Shown piece after piece: positions 28,796 through 36,285 of a stretch of DNA of 64,000 nucleotides; positions within the stretch are counted from its first letter, which is position 1; each line of letters starts with the position of its first letter. Under the pieces are notes generated by a model that was not told the DNA's origin, did not search any database, and worked only from the letters and a program-made list of their open reading frames with translations. Source of the stretch: an uncultured Pseudomonadota bacterium (GTDB taxonomy: Bacteria; Pseudomonadota; Gammaproteobacteria; Steroidobacterales; Steroidobacteraceae); the NCBI GenBank assembly GCA_903862885.1, contig CAIOZU010000066.1, forward strand, positions 1 to 64,000, given 5' to 3'. A program made the translations under genes and the position numbers.

Positions 28796-29158
28796 TTAAC
28801 AGTGCGCCCGACCCCACAGCAGCGCATCCAAGGAAGTGGACGGCGGGAGTGGCACACGGCCATTTTTGACGACTATCCCTTCCGCTCTCAAACGCCGACA
28901 CTGCTGATCGTAAGCCTCGCTGTCTCTAGGCAGCGCCAGACGCCCACCGGCACCGACCACGCGATGCCAGGGCAACTGGAGGGCAGGGGGCGCGATGCGA
29001 AGCGCGTAGCCGACCTGACGGGCGGCTCGACCGAGACCGGCTCGTTCGGCAATGACGCCATAGGTCGATAGATGCCCCTTGGGTAAGGCCGCAACCGCAC
29101 GCCAGATCGCCACGATGGCAGGGTTAGGGTGCGAACGGTCAGCAATACGACGAGCCAT
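28796..29158 (-). CDS. Alkyltransferase-like protein (ATL)
   Basis: DNA-binding relative of O6-alkylguanine transferase that flags alkylated guanine for nucleotide excision repair. The 120-aa protein has 'LPKGHLSTYGVIAERAGL' and 'ARQVGYALR', with the arginine finger. The active-site stretch reads 'LPWHRVVGAGG': Trp replaces the reactive Cys of the transferase, which defines the ATL class. ATG 29158 has GGAG upstream and avoids overlap with the sheath gene; the frame is open to 29221. Confidence 0.9.
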   Translation of the reverse strand: MARRIADRSHPNPAIVAIWRAVAALPKGHLSTYGVIAERAGLGRAARQVGYALRIAPPALQLPWHRVVGAGGRLALPRDSEAYDQQCRRLRAEGIVVKNGRVPLPPSTSLDALLWGRAHC

Positions 29159-29186
29159 GCGCTCTCCACCGCGGAGCGAACCCCGG

Positions 29187-30797
29187 TCAAGCGCTGAGCC
29201 GGCCCTCAAGGACCGAAGCATCTGGCGCCCCAGACAGGCGACGAGGCTGCGCGAGAATGGACTTCACGCGATCAAAGCCCACCGGATTAATACGACTGCC
29301 GGTTGCCTCTTGGGTCAAGACCCAGCAGTGCCAATCATCCGCACGCTCAGCGGCAAAGCCAAATAACACATGCACCGCTTGAGGCTCATCCGCACGTTGC
29401 AAGCGCTCATCACAAACGGCCACCCAGGTCGGCGCATCCGTTGTCTGGAAAAATGCGCCGTCAGCCGCCAGAGCACCCAAAAAATCGACCACTTGAGCGT
29501 GCACCCGCTGAGAGAGGGCGGGGCCTGCCTGCTCAAATACGACCCAACGCGTACCGCGCTCAATACTACTCATCACAAACAAGGCCAAACGCTTTGCACT
29601 GAGGTGGCGCCAGGCACTGGTGGGCGTTCGCAGACCCGCAAGGGTACGCGCAGCCAGCGGTCGCCGAGCACGGACGGTTGTAAAGGTATTAAGACCCGCC
29701 TGCGCCAGACGCTCACGCCAATCCTCACTGACGGCACAGGTCGGCCTAAGGCCTGGACGCAACGGCGCATCCTCCGCTTCGCCCGCCACCCAAAACGGAC
29801 ACTCCGCTTCCAAGCGCGACAACATACCCGCCGCTGCAGCCCCGGGCGCGAATGGTTGAAAACTGGCACGCAAGCGGTCGTAGGCCTGAATCCACGGGAA
29901 GTACATCAGCGCATCATCCGTCACCAGATCCATGTGACGCATTCCTTCCGCTGCATCCTCCGGAGAAGCCCACTCCCTCGGCGGATCAACGATCAACATC
30001 GCCCGACGATTGCGACACACGCGTGCGGCCAGCAAACGGATACCAGGGCCCACGGCTTGATCACGCGACAACGGGGGGACGTACAGAAAATTAAAAGGCG
30101 TTTCCGCGCCAAACGCGAACAGTCCCGTGCCCTCGGTGGCCGAACCGATGACGTCGTACTCGGTCAGGGGTGCGCCGTCATCGCCATCGGGATTCGAAGA
30201 CACGTAGGCGGCTACCCCGTGCCCATCGGATCGGACGGTCACTACAGGGCGCGCGCCGGGCGAGGTTTTGAGGCGAACGAGCGCCGAATCAGCCATTAAG
30301 AAGCCCAGGTAACGAGGCGATGACGGATCAGCCGATGCCCGCGTGTAGATCTCCTGATCTTCGATATGCTCGTGGCCCGGCGCGCGTACGCGTTGGACCA
30401 CGAGATTAAAGGACATCTCGTCTGCTAACGGCACATTGTCATAATCAACGGCCGCTCGCAGGAATTCGCGGGTGCCTGGACACAAAGCCTCTAGCTGCAA
30501 GGGCTTCGCCTGCTGGGTGGGCAGCGTGAGGGTGGCGGCCCGGCCGCCATTGATGACTCGCACTACGCAGGCACGCACGCCCCCGTTCTCAAAAAAATGC
30601 TCCATCGCGTAAGAGAGCGGCGTGGGTTGCCACAAACCACCAAAAACCGACTGGTAATCACTGAACGAATGCAGAATGACCGGCTGATTAACCGGACCAC
30701 GCAACGTACGGCCAATAAAAGCGACGGTGGCGGTGTCAGCCCGGGCAATGCGCTCGCCCCCGGTGATCTCTTCTGCGACGTGAATGCCAACGGTCAT
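29187..30797 (-). CDS. Contractile tail sheath protein, isolated gene
   Basis: Homologue of the sheath subunit of contractile phage tails and related injection machines. The 536-aa protein starts 'GIHVAEEITGGERIARADTA' followed by 'AFIGRTLRGPVNQPVILHSF' and 'YQSVFGG', the classic sheath N-terminus. The C-terminal part has 'SSIERGTRWVVFEQAG' and 'VVDFLGALAADGAFF', as in the sheath C-terminal domain. No tube, baseplate, spike, AAA+ or other tail gene is nearby. It is the first gene of a tight minus-strand run that ends in plsB. No clear ribosome-binding site precedes the ATG. Confidence 0.88.
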   Translation of the reverse strand: MTVGIHVAEEITGGERIARADTATVAFIGRTLRGPVNQPVILHSFSDYQSVFGGLWQPTPLSYAMEHFFENGGVRACVVRVINGGRAATLTLPTQQAKPLQLEALCPGTREFLRAAVDYDNVPLADEMSFNLVVQRVRAPGHEHIEDQEIYTRASADPSSPRYLGFLMADSALVRLKTSPGARPVVTVRSDGHGVAAYVSSNPDGDDGAPLTEYDVIGSATEGTGLFAFGAETPFNFLYVPPLSRDQAVGPGIRLLAARVCRNRRAMLIVDPPREWASPEDAAEGMRHMDLVTDDALMYFPWIQAYDRLRASFQPFAPGAAAAGMLSRLEAECPFWVAGEAEDAPLRPGLRPTCAVSEDWRERLAQAGLNTFTTVRARRPLAARTLAGLRTPTSAWRHLSAKRLALFVMSSIERGTRWVVFEQAGPALSQRVHAQVVDFLGALAADGAFFQTTDAPTWVAVCDERLQRADEPQAVHVLFGFAAERADDWHCWVLTQEATGSRINPVGFDRVKSILAQPRRLSGAPDASVLEGRLSA

Positions 30798-30873
30798 GAA
30801 TACGCCGTGTCCGTCCGTACAAGTCGCTAGAGCCTAGCACACGCCTTCCACGTGATTCAATGATGAACAAAGC

Positions 30874-32046
30874 TTAAGTCGCTGAACGATTTGCCTTTTC
30901 CGCAATCACGGTCGCATATAGCGCCAACAGGCGCCGCGCCATGGCGGTGGCTGACCAGGCGGCTGCATCGAGTGGCGCGGCCACAGCCAACTGTTGGCGC
31001 AGCGCTTTGTCTCTTAAAACGCGGGTCACCGTGCTCGCAAAGCCACTCACGTCATCCGGCGCGATCAGCGCGCCTTGCACACCTTGCAAGACATCCGCCG
31101 TCCCCATCACCGCCGTTGATACCACCGGCACACCCAAAGCCAACGCCTCCATCAGCACCAGCCCCTGCGTCTCAGTGCGACTGGCAAATACAAAAGCATC
31201 CCCTGCGCGATAACAATCCAAGAGCTCAGTGGCACGGTCTAAGTTACCCACAAAAAGCACCTGCTCGGTCAATTGCCACTCACCCACCAGCCGCTTGAGG
31301 TGTTCACGCGCTGGCCCCTCACCGGCGATCACCAATAAGACGTCCGGGACCGAGCGCTTAATCACCACCAGAGCCTGCAAAATAAAATCAATATTTTTCT
31401 CAAACGCAACCCGCGACACATGCACCAACACAGGCCGATCGAGGGCAATACCGCGCGCCGTACGAAATCGCTCTCCGGCGCCCCCTTTGAACTGTGCCAA
31501 ATCAATGCCGGTGGGCAGCACCTCAGCATGCACATCAATGCCATAGCCGCGTAAAACCGTCAGCATTTGCGGTGAGGGCACCACCACAGCATCTACCGCC
31601 TGACACTGAGAGACACTCAAACGACGCGCAGCCAAAGCGAGCAAGGCTTTAGGGAAGAACGGCAAGTAGTGATGCAAATATTCTTCAAAAAAAGTGTGGT
31701 AAGTCTCAACAACCGGCAATTTTAAACGCCGCGCGAGCGCTAACCCTGCGTAATGAGCGACGAAGGGGGTATGGATATGCACCACATCGAATTGGCTGGC
31801 TGCTAAACGATCCGTCAACGCCATCGTTTGCCGATAACTGATTAACCGATCTTCCGGGTCACGCGGCACCGGCCGGGATGGAATGCGAATCACATCCGGC
31901 GTTGAGGTATCTCTGGCGCCATAAGCAGGCGCGACCAGCACACTGTCATGGCCTAATTCGGTCAAACTCTGTCGAAAGGTCGCAATGGAGGTAGAAACCC
32001 CATTGACGCGCGGGGCATACACATCAGAGACCATCAAGATGCGCAT
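30874..32046 (-). CDS. GT4 glycosyltransferase, glycolipid-synthase-like
   Basis: Retaining GT-B glycosyltransferase using a nucleotide sugar. The 390-aa protein has the N-terminal 'MVSDVYAPRVNGVSTSI', 'VHIHTPFVAHYAG', 'ETYHTFFEEYLHHY' and the C-terminal 'TETQGLVLMEALALGVPVV'. This subgroup often glycosylates diacylglycerol or phosphatidylinositol. A row of Pho-box-like 11-mers sits directly upstream, which would fit phosphate-starvation glycolipid synthesis; that part is inference. The start ATG 32046 has GAGGG a few bases upstream. Confidence 0.85.
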   Translation of the reverse strand: MRILMVSDVYAPRVNGVSTSIATFRQSLTELGHDSVLVAPAYGARDTSTPDVIRIPSRPVPRDPEDRLISYRQTMALTDRLAASQFDVVHIHTPFVAHYAGLALARRLKLPVVETYHTFFEEYLHHYLPFFPKALLALAARRLSVSQCQAVDAVVVPSPQMLTVLRGYGIDVHAEVLPTGIDLAQFKGGAGERFRTARGIALDRPVLVHVSRVAFEKNIDFILQALVVIKRSVPDVLLVIAGEGPAREHLKRLVGEWQLTEQVLFVGNLDRATELLDCYRAGDAFVFASRTETQGLVLMEALALGVPVVSTAVMGTADVLQGVQGALIAPDDVSGFASTVTRVLRDKALRQQLAVAAPLDAAAWSATAMARRLLALYATVIAEKANRSAT

Positions 32047-32076
32047 GCCACCCTCGCCGCTGGAACACTATGGATA

Positions 32077-32142
32077 CCTTATGACGCCAAAGTGACCAAC
32101 TGATGACACTCTGATCTCATCCTGATGACAGTCCGATCTCAA
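32077..32142 (-). promoter_or_regulatory. Six 11-bp units resembling a Pho-box array upstream of GT4 gene
   Basis: Read on the minus strand from 32142 to 32077, six consecutive 11-mers follow without gaps: TTGAGATCGGA, CTGTCATCAGG, ATGAGATCAGA, GTGTCATCAGT, TGGTCACTTTG, GCGTCATAAGG. Four contain GTCAT or GTCAC in the same register, and one starts with the PhoB half-site CTGTCAT. The same DNA is also a 22-bp tandem repeat (32100-32121 and 32122-32143, 18 of 22 identical). It ends 31 bases before the GT4 start codon. Confidence 0.6.
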
Positions 32143-32309
32143 GGAGGCGAAACGATCGCAGCCGATGCGCCCCTGGCGCGCTATGCACAAGACATTCACA
32201 GCACTGTCAACGGATCGTCACGTGCGCTCGCTACGATCGATCGCAACACTAATGACTGCACAGTCGGCAGTGATCACCGCTCACCCCATCCCCGTGAACC
32301 GGTGTTGCA
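32143..32309. other. Short gene-free stretch before an orphan plus-strand terminator
   Basis: No convincing gene. A strong AAGGAGG occurs at 32141-32147 on the plus strand, but no start codon stands at a usable distance. Two plus-strand frames are open (from 32125 and 32165), but both run into the terminator stem and look non-coding. A small RNA ending at 32339 is possible. Confidence 0.3.
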
Positions 32310-32339
32310 CTGAGCCGGCACGGCCGGCTCAGTTTTTTT
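32310..32339 (+). terminator. Strong intrinsic terminator facing the plus strand
   Basis: CTGAGCCGGC (32310-32319) pairs perfectly with GCCGGCTCAG (32323-32332) around a 3-base loop, followed by seven T on the plus strand. No plus-strand gene precedes it. On the minus strand the hairpin directly follows the L,D-transpeptidase stop but lacks a T run, so it may serve that gene less efficiently. Confidence 0.8.
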
Positions 32340-33528
32340 AATGCTTGCGCGCAGGTGAGGCTGCACCTGTCGATACAGGCAGCGCTTCGCGATCATCTAA
32401 CATTTCTTGGTACTGCTTTTCATCCGCTCCGGACGCTTCGCCCTGCACCCAAGTAGCACCCACCGGCAAAGTATTAAGCACCTGATGCGCTGATGACAAG
32501 GTGGTCAGTAAAGTGGCCTGATCTTTTTTTAAAATATCGACCGGTACGGCACGCGGCGCCTGCAACAGAGTCTGCGCCAATCCCCAATCCACGATCTGAG
32601 CATCGACAGGCGGGTGACCAGAGAGCGCGGCGTGGGTGATTTTTTTTCGCAGCGCGCTTAAATCCTGAACGCCCTTGCGATGATCATCTTCTAAGGCGTC
32701 ATAGGCCTGAAGCAAGAGCGTATCCCCCTGCCACCCAAGCAAAATGGGTTGATTGACGATCCTCACGGTGGTGCCAATGGGCACCAATTCGTATAGCCGC
32801 TCGATGTCCTCCGGATACAAGCGCACGCAACCATGACTGGAGCGCATGCCCACACCATACGGCTTATTGGTGCCATGAATCAGATAGCTTGGCCAACTCA
32901 AACGAAACAAACGGTTACCCAGTGGATTGTCAGGTCCGGCGGGTACGCGCGCCGGCAAACGTTCACCATCTTCTAGATGCTCACGGCGAACGGACACGGG
33001 CGGAATCCACACCGGATCTTTTTCTCGCGCAGTGATGCGCGTCAGTCCCTCTGGGGTGCGCCAACCCACGCGACCAATGCCGATGGGATGGGTAATCACA
33101 ATGGGTGGCGAGCCCGCCACGTGCTTCGGATAATAAAAAAGCCGCATCGTCGCGACATTAATGACCACGCCCTCATGCGGTGCATCGGGTAATACAAACT
33201 GGGTGGGAAGAATCACTTCATGCCCAAGCCCCGGCGACCACGGATCCATGGTGGGATTGGCAAGCGTCAATTCATCAAAGCCGACATTAAATCGCCTGGC
33301 GATATCAGGCAACGTGTCATCGGCTCCCGCCCACGTCATCTGCAACACGCCTACCACGGTGTCTTGCGTCAGTACAAATTGATGACTGGCAGCGGCTTTC
33401 GGTATGGACGGCGCGGCGGGGACGCTGTCCGACTCGTTGTGTGGCGCAGGGACCAAGGACGGTCTAAACGGCGCGCATCCCACCAGCAACAGCAAACAAA
33501 CGATCCCACAACAGCGGCCACTACGCAT
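32338..33528 (-). CDS. L,D-transpeptidase lipoprotein with LysM-like region
   Basis: Cell-wall enzyme forming 3-3 crosslinks or attaching proteins to peptidoglycan. The 396-aa protein begins with a lipobox 'LLLLVGCAP' and a LysM-like segment ('DTLPDIARRFNVGFDELTLA'). The YkuD domain carries 'LIHGTNKPYGVGMRSSHGCV', with catalytic His and Cys. It resembles the YcfS/YbiS group. A C-terminal region of about 110 residues beyond YkuD has no recognised domain. Confidence 0.92.
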   Translation of the reverse strand: MRSGRCCGIVCLLLLVGCAPFRPSLVPAPHNESDSVPAAPSIPKAAASHQFVLTQDTVVGVLQMTWAGADDTLPDIARRFNVGFDELTLANPTMDPWSPGLGHEVILPTQFVLPDAPHEGVVINVATMRLFYYPKHVAGSPPIVITHPIGIGRVGWRTPEGLTRITAREKDPVWIPPVSVRREHLEDGERLPARVPAGPDNPLGNRLFRLSWPSYLIHGTNKPYGVGMRSSHGCVRLYPEDIERLYELVPIGTTVRIVNQPILLGWQGDTLLLQAYDALEDDHRKGVQDLSALRKKITHAALSGHPPVDAQIVDWGLAQTLLQAPRAVPVDILKKDQATLLTTLSSAHQVLNTLPVGATWVQGEASGADEKQYQEMLDDREALPVSTGAASPARKH

Positions 33529-33533
33529 GCGTT

Positions 33534-34034
33534 TTACAGAATGGTCGGGCGATCCGGCAGTTCATTGCCGGCACGACCCGCTTCAGGAAAATGCGCGGCG
33601 ATCAGCGCGGCTACTCCCGCCACACCAGCGAGCGCGCCTTGCTCCCAAGCGGCTTGAGCAAAATCAGCCTCCATCTGCCGACACACACGCGCCCATTGGT
33701 CAGCCGTCACCAATCCGTTAAAACCGCGATCTGCCACAATTTCAACCGCACGATCTGCAAACAAAATATAAATCAGCACCCCGTTATTCGCCTCGGTATC
33801 CCACACACGCGCGGCGCTGAATACCTCAATGGCGCGCTGCCTCGCGGTCTGCCCAGAGAGGATCGCGCGCTCATGCAAGTCGGTCTCAATGACCACCTCA
33901 ATTTCCCCGCAATGACTGGCCTCCGCCGCACTCACGGCCGCTTCAATACGATCGAGCACTGTCGGTGTAAAACGGCGCTTCACCGCACGGCGGGTGAGAA
34001 ACCCATGTCGAATCAATCGTCGCCAACGCGTCAT
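33534..34034 (-). CDS. Cytoplasmic-type TPM domain protein
   Basis: A 166-aa protein of the TPM family ('AAVSAAEASHCGEIEVVIE', 'NNGVLIYILFADRAVEIV', 'ADRGF'). It has no signal peptide when started at ATG 34034, which lies 5 bases beyond the preceding gene's stop; the frame is open upstream to 34181 but overlaps that gene. LemA, a secreted TPM protein and this short TPM protein commonly occur as a three-gene set. Function unknown. Confidence 0.85.
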   Translation of the reverse strand: MTRWRRLIRHGFLTRRAVKRRFTPTVLDRIEAAVSAAEASHCGEIEVVIETDLHERAILSGQTARQRAIEVFSAARVWDTEANNGVLIYILFADRAVEIVADRGFNGLVTADQWARVCRQMEADFAQAAWEQGALAGVAGVAALIAAHFPEAGRAGNELPDRPTIL

Positions 34035-34038
34035 GGGA

Positions 34039-34941
34039 TCACCAACTCCCTGAGGCGCCGCCGCCCCCGAAACCACCACCCCCGCCGCCAAAACCACCGC
34101 CACTGTCCCCACCAAAGCCACCGCCCCCAAAGCCGCCACCCCCGAAACCACCGCCAAAGCCGCCCAATCCCGCGCCGCCACCCAGGCCAGCCATCAGCGA
34201 CAAGACAGCGCCCGCGACAGCGGCCAGTGCCGCGATCATCGTCCCGCCCACCAACAAGAACACCACCGCGCCGGCGATGCCGCCCGTCGCGACCGCCCCC
34301 AGTGGTCGGCCCAAGACACTGCGCAATAGCGGCCCGACGACCAAGCCGATCATAAGCAGAATGACCAGAATGCCCTGGAAGCCACCGCCGCCTCGCCCAC
34401 CGTGTGCAGTCCGCACCGGCGGAGGCGGCAAAGCCTCACCTTGGGTCAATCCAATCAGTCGATCGACGGAGTGATCAATGCCCTCATAAAACCGGCCTGC
34501 GCGAAAATAAGGTTGTAGATACTCATCGATGACTCGGTTGGACGCCAAGTCCGTGATCGCCCCCTCCAAACCCCGGCCGACCTCAATGCGCACGCGATGG
34601 TCTTGTGTGGCGATCAACAAAATAACCCCATCATCAACGCCCTTGCGACCCAACTTCCACGCGTCGGCGACCCGAATGGAGTACTGCGCGATGTCCTCCG
34701 GTTGGGTGGTAGGGATGATCAGCACCGCCAACTCACTGCCCTTAGCCGCTTTCAACGCCAGCAGTTTCTGTGACAAGACAGACTGCTGATCAGCGGACAA
34801 GGTGCCGGTGAGATCGGTGACCGGCTGAGGAGGTGGAATCGCCACCTCAGCCCCCATGGCGAGGGTGGTCATGCCACACAGGCAGGCCACCCAAGCGAGG
34901 ATCGTGGCAGCGCGATGCCGTGCGTGAGTCACCGGCCTCAC
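34039..34941 (-). CDS. Exported TPM domain protein with glycine-rich C-terminus (YgcG family)
   Basis: A 300-aa protein with a signal peptide ('ILAWVACLCGMTTLAMGA') and a TPM domain ('TDLTGTLSADQQSVLSQKL', 'SELAVLIIPTTQPEDI', 'DDGVILLIATQDHRVRIEVG'). Two or three hydrophobic segments and a repetitive Gly/Phe/Ser tail follow ('GGGFGGGGFGG'). The TPM domain should be outside the membrane. Last gene but one of the lemA-TPM-TPM set; role unknown. Confidence 0.88.
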   Translation of the reverse strand: MRPVTHARHRAATILAWVACLCGMTTLAMGAEVAIPPPQPVTDLTGTLSADQQSVLSQKLLALKAAKGSELAVLIIPTTQPEDIAQYSIRVADAWKLGRKGVDDGVILLIATQDHRVRIEVGRGLEGAITDLASNRVIDEYLQPYFRAGRFYEGIDHSVDRLIGLTQGEALPPPPVRTAHGGRGGGGFQGILVILLMIGLVVGPLLRSVLGRPLGAVATGGIAGAVVFLLVGGTMIAALAAVAGAVLSLMAGLGGGAGLGGFGGGFGGGGFGGGGFGGDSGGGFGGGGGGFGGGGASGSW

Positions 34942-35553
34942 TCAGTTAGGCTTTGGGGCGGGCGCCGCAAAATCCACACTGGGTGGCTTAGCAATGACCG
35001 CTTCATTTTCGACTGAGAAATTAGGCTTTATCGTATAGCCAAACATCTTCGCAGTCAGATTGGCAGGGAATTGCCGAATCTGCACGTTGTACTCCTGCAC
35101 CGATTGAATGTAGCGATTTCTCGCCACAGTGATGCGGTTCTCCGTTCCCTCGAGCTGCGCCTGCAGGTCACGAAAATTCTGATCGGACTTCAGTTGCGGA
35201 TAGTTTTCAGAGACCATCAACAATCGCGATAAGGCACCGGACAACTCACCTTGCGCTTTCTGGTAGTTCTTCAATGACTGCGCATCACCGGCGTCCACTT
35301 TGACCTGCGTGGCTTTAGCGCGCGCTTCCGTCACGCCAATGAGCACACTCTGTTCCTGCTGTGCGTAGCCTTTGACTGTATTCACTAGATTAGGAATCAA
35401 ATCTGCCCGTCGTTGGTATTGGTTCAATACCTCAGACCAACCTGACTTGGTCTGCTCATCCAGAACTTGAATGGTGTTGTAGCCGCAGCCTGATGCCATG
35501 ACGGCCACCCAAGCCAAGACCGAAAATCGCATTAAACGAACCCATGATTTCAT
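34942..35553 (-). CDS. LemA family protein
   Basis: A 203-aa protein with an N-terminal membrane or lipoprotein signal ('VLAWVAVMASGCGYN', a lipobox-like Cys) and a helical LemA domain ('WSEVLNQYQRRADLIPNLVN', 'RLLMVSENYPQLKSD', 'ENRITVARNRYIQSVQEYN'). It immediately precedes the exported TPM gene. Function unknown. Confidence 0.92.
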   Translation of the reverse strand: MKSWVRLMRFSVLAWVAVMASGCGYNTIQVLDEQTKSGWSEVLNQYQRRADLIPNLVNTVKGYAQQEQSVLIGVTEARAKATQVKVDAGDAQSLKNYQKAQGELSGALSRLLMVSENYPQLKSDQNFRDLQAQLEGTENRITVARNRYIQSVQEYNVQIRQFPANLTAKMFGYTIKPNFSVENEAVIAKPPSVDFAAPAPKPN

Positions 35554-35745
35554 AACGTCTCCTCACAGCCAGCCGGGCTGCCACACCCACTATATGGGTT
35601 AGAACGGTCGCTAACACAAGGGCATTCCGGTGAATTCTATCGACGTCGGTTAAAAAAACGATCGCGCGCCCAGAAACCCCCGCCGCCACACCGGTTACAC
35701 TGCCCGCTGAAGGGTCTGGCTCACAGATCATTTTGAGAGACCATT

Positions 35746-36285
35746 ATGGGGCGTTGGCGACCACCGACCCTGCCCGGATCACAGTACATCACCCCGGCCG
35801 GTGCCGACCGACTGCGCGCTGAACTCGACACGCTGTGGCGCATCGAGCGCCCGCAAGTCACGCAAGCAGTGAGCGAGGCGGCGGCCCAAGGTGATCGCTC
35901 CGAGAATGCCGACTACATTTACGGCAAGCGCCGTCTGCATGAAATTGACCGGCGGGTGCGCTTCTTAAGAAAACGACTGGATGGCATGGTGATCGTCGAT
36001 CAGCCGCCTACTGACCCGACGCGCGTATTTTTTGGGGCGTGGATGACGCTCGAAGACAATGAGGGCGAGGTGCGCACGCATCGCATCGTGGGCCCGGATG
36101 AATTTGATATGGATGCGCGTTATGTGAGTCTCGATGCGCCCTTAGGCCGCGCGGCACTCGGCAAGTCACTGGATCAGGAGATCACGCTACAACTGGCCAG
36201 TGGACGGCAGACGCTCACCATCATCGCCATTCACTACGACGGCGCGAGTGCAGCGACGGACCCTACAGCACCCGAACGTTCTTAA
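35746..36285 (+). CDS. greB: Transcription elongation factor GreB
   Basis: Stimulates RNA cleavage in backtracked RNA polymerase. The 179-aa protein has the coiled-coil tip 'GDRSENADYIYGKRRL' with its two acidic residues, typical of GreB rather than GreA, and a C-terminal FKBP-like domain. Its end overlaps the 3' end of the convergent homospermidine synthase gene by 23 bases. Confidence 0.94.
   Translation: MGRWRPPTLPGSQYITPAGADRLRAELDTLWRIERPQVTQAVSEAAAQGDRSENADYIYGKRRLHEIDRRVRFLRKRLDGMVIVDQPPTDPTRVFFGAWMTLEDNEGEVRTHRIVGPDEFDMDARYVSLDAPLGRAALGKSLDQEITLQLASGRQTLTIIAIHYDGASAATDPTAPERS

Noticed and set aside
29370-30299. 309-codon plus-strand frame opposite the sheath gene
   Set aside because: It lies wholly antisense to the well-supported sheath gene, is very rich in Arg, His and Thr, and shows no recognisable family.
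28796-30797. Prophage remnant as explanation for the sheath gene
   Set aside because: No integrase, att-like repeat, tRNA target or other phage gene was seen nearby, and base composition is like the surroundings. A remnant is still possible but has no positive evidence here.
32125-32313. 62-codon plus-strand ORF ending inside the terminator
   Set aside because: Its stop codon is within the hairpin stem, it has no ribosome-binding site at its start, and no family was recognised. A small RNA is the better explanation.
33591-34355. 254-codon plus-strand ORF opposite the TPM genes
   Set aside because: Antisense to glycine-rich coding sequence, which creates proline- and arginine-rich open frames.
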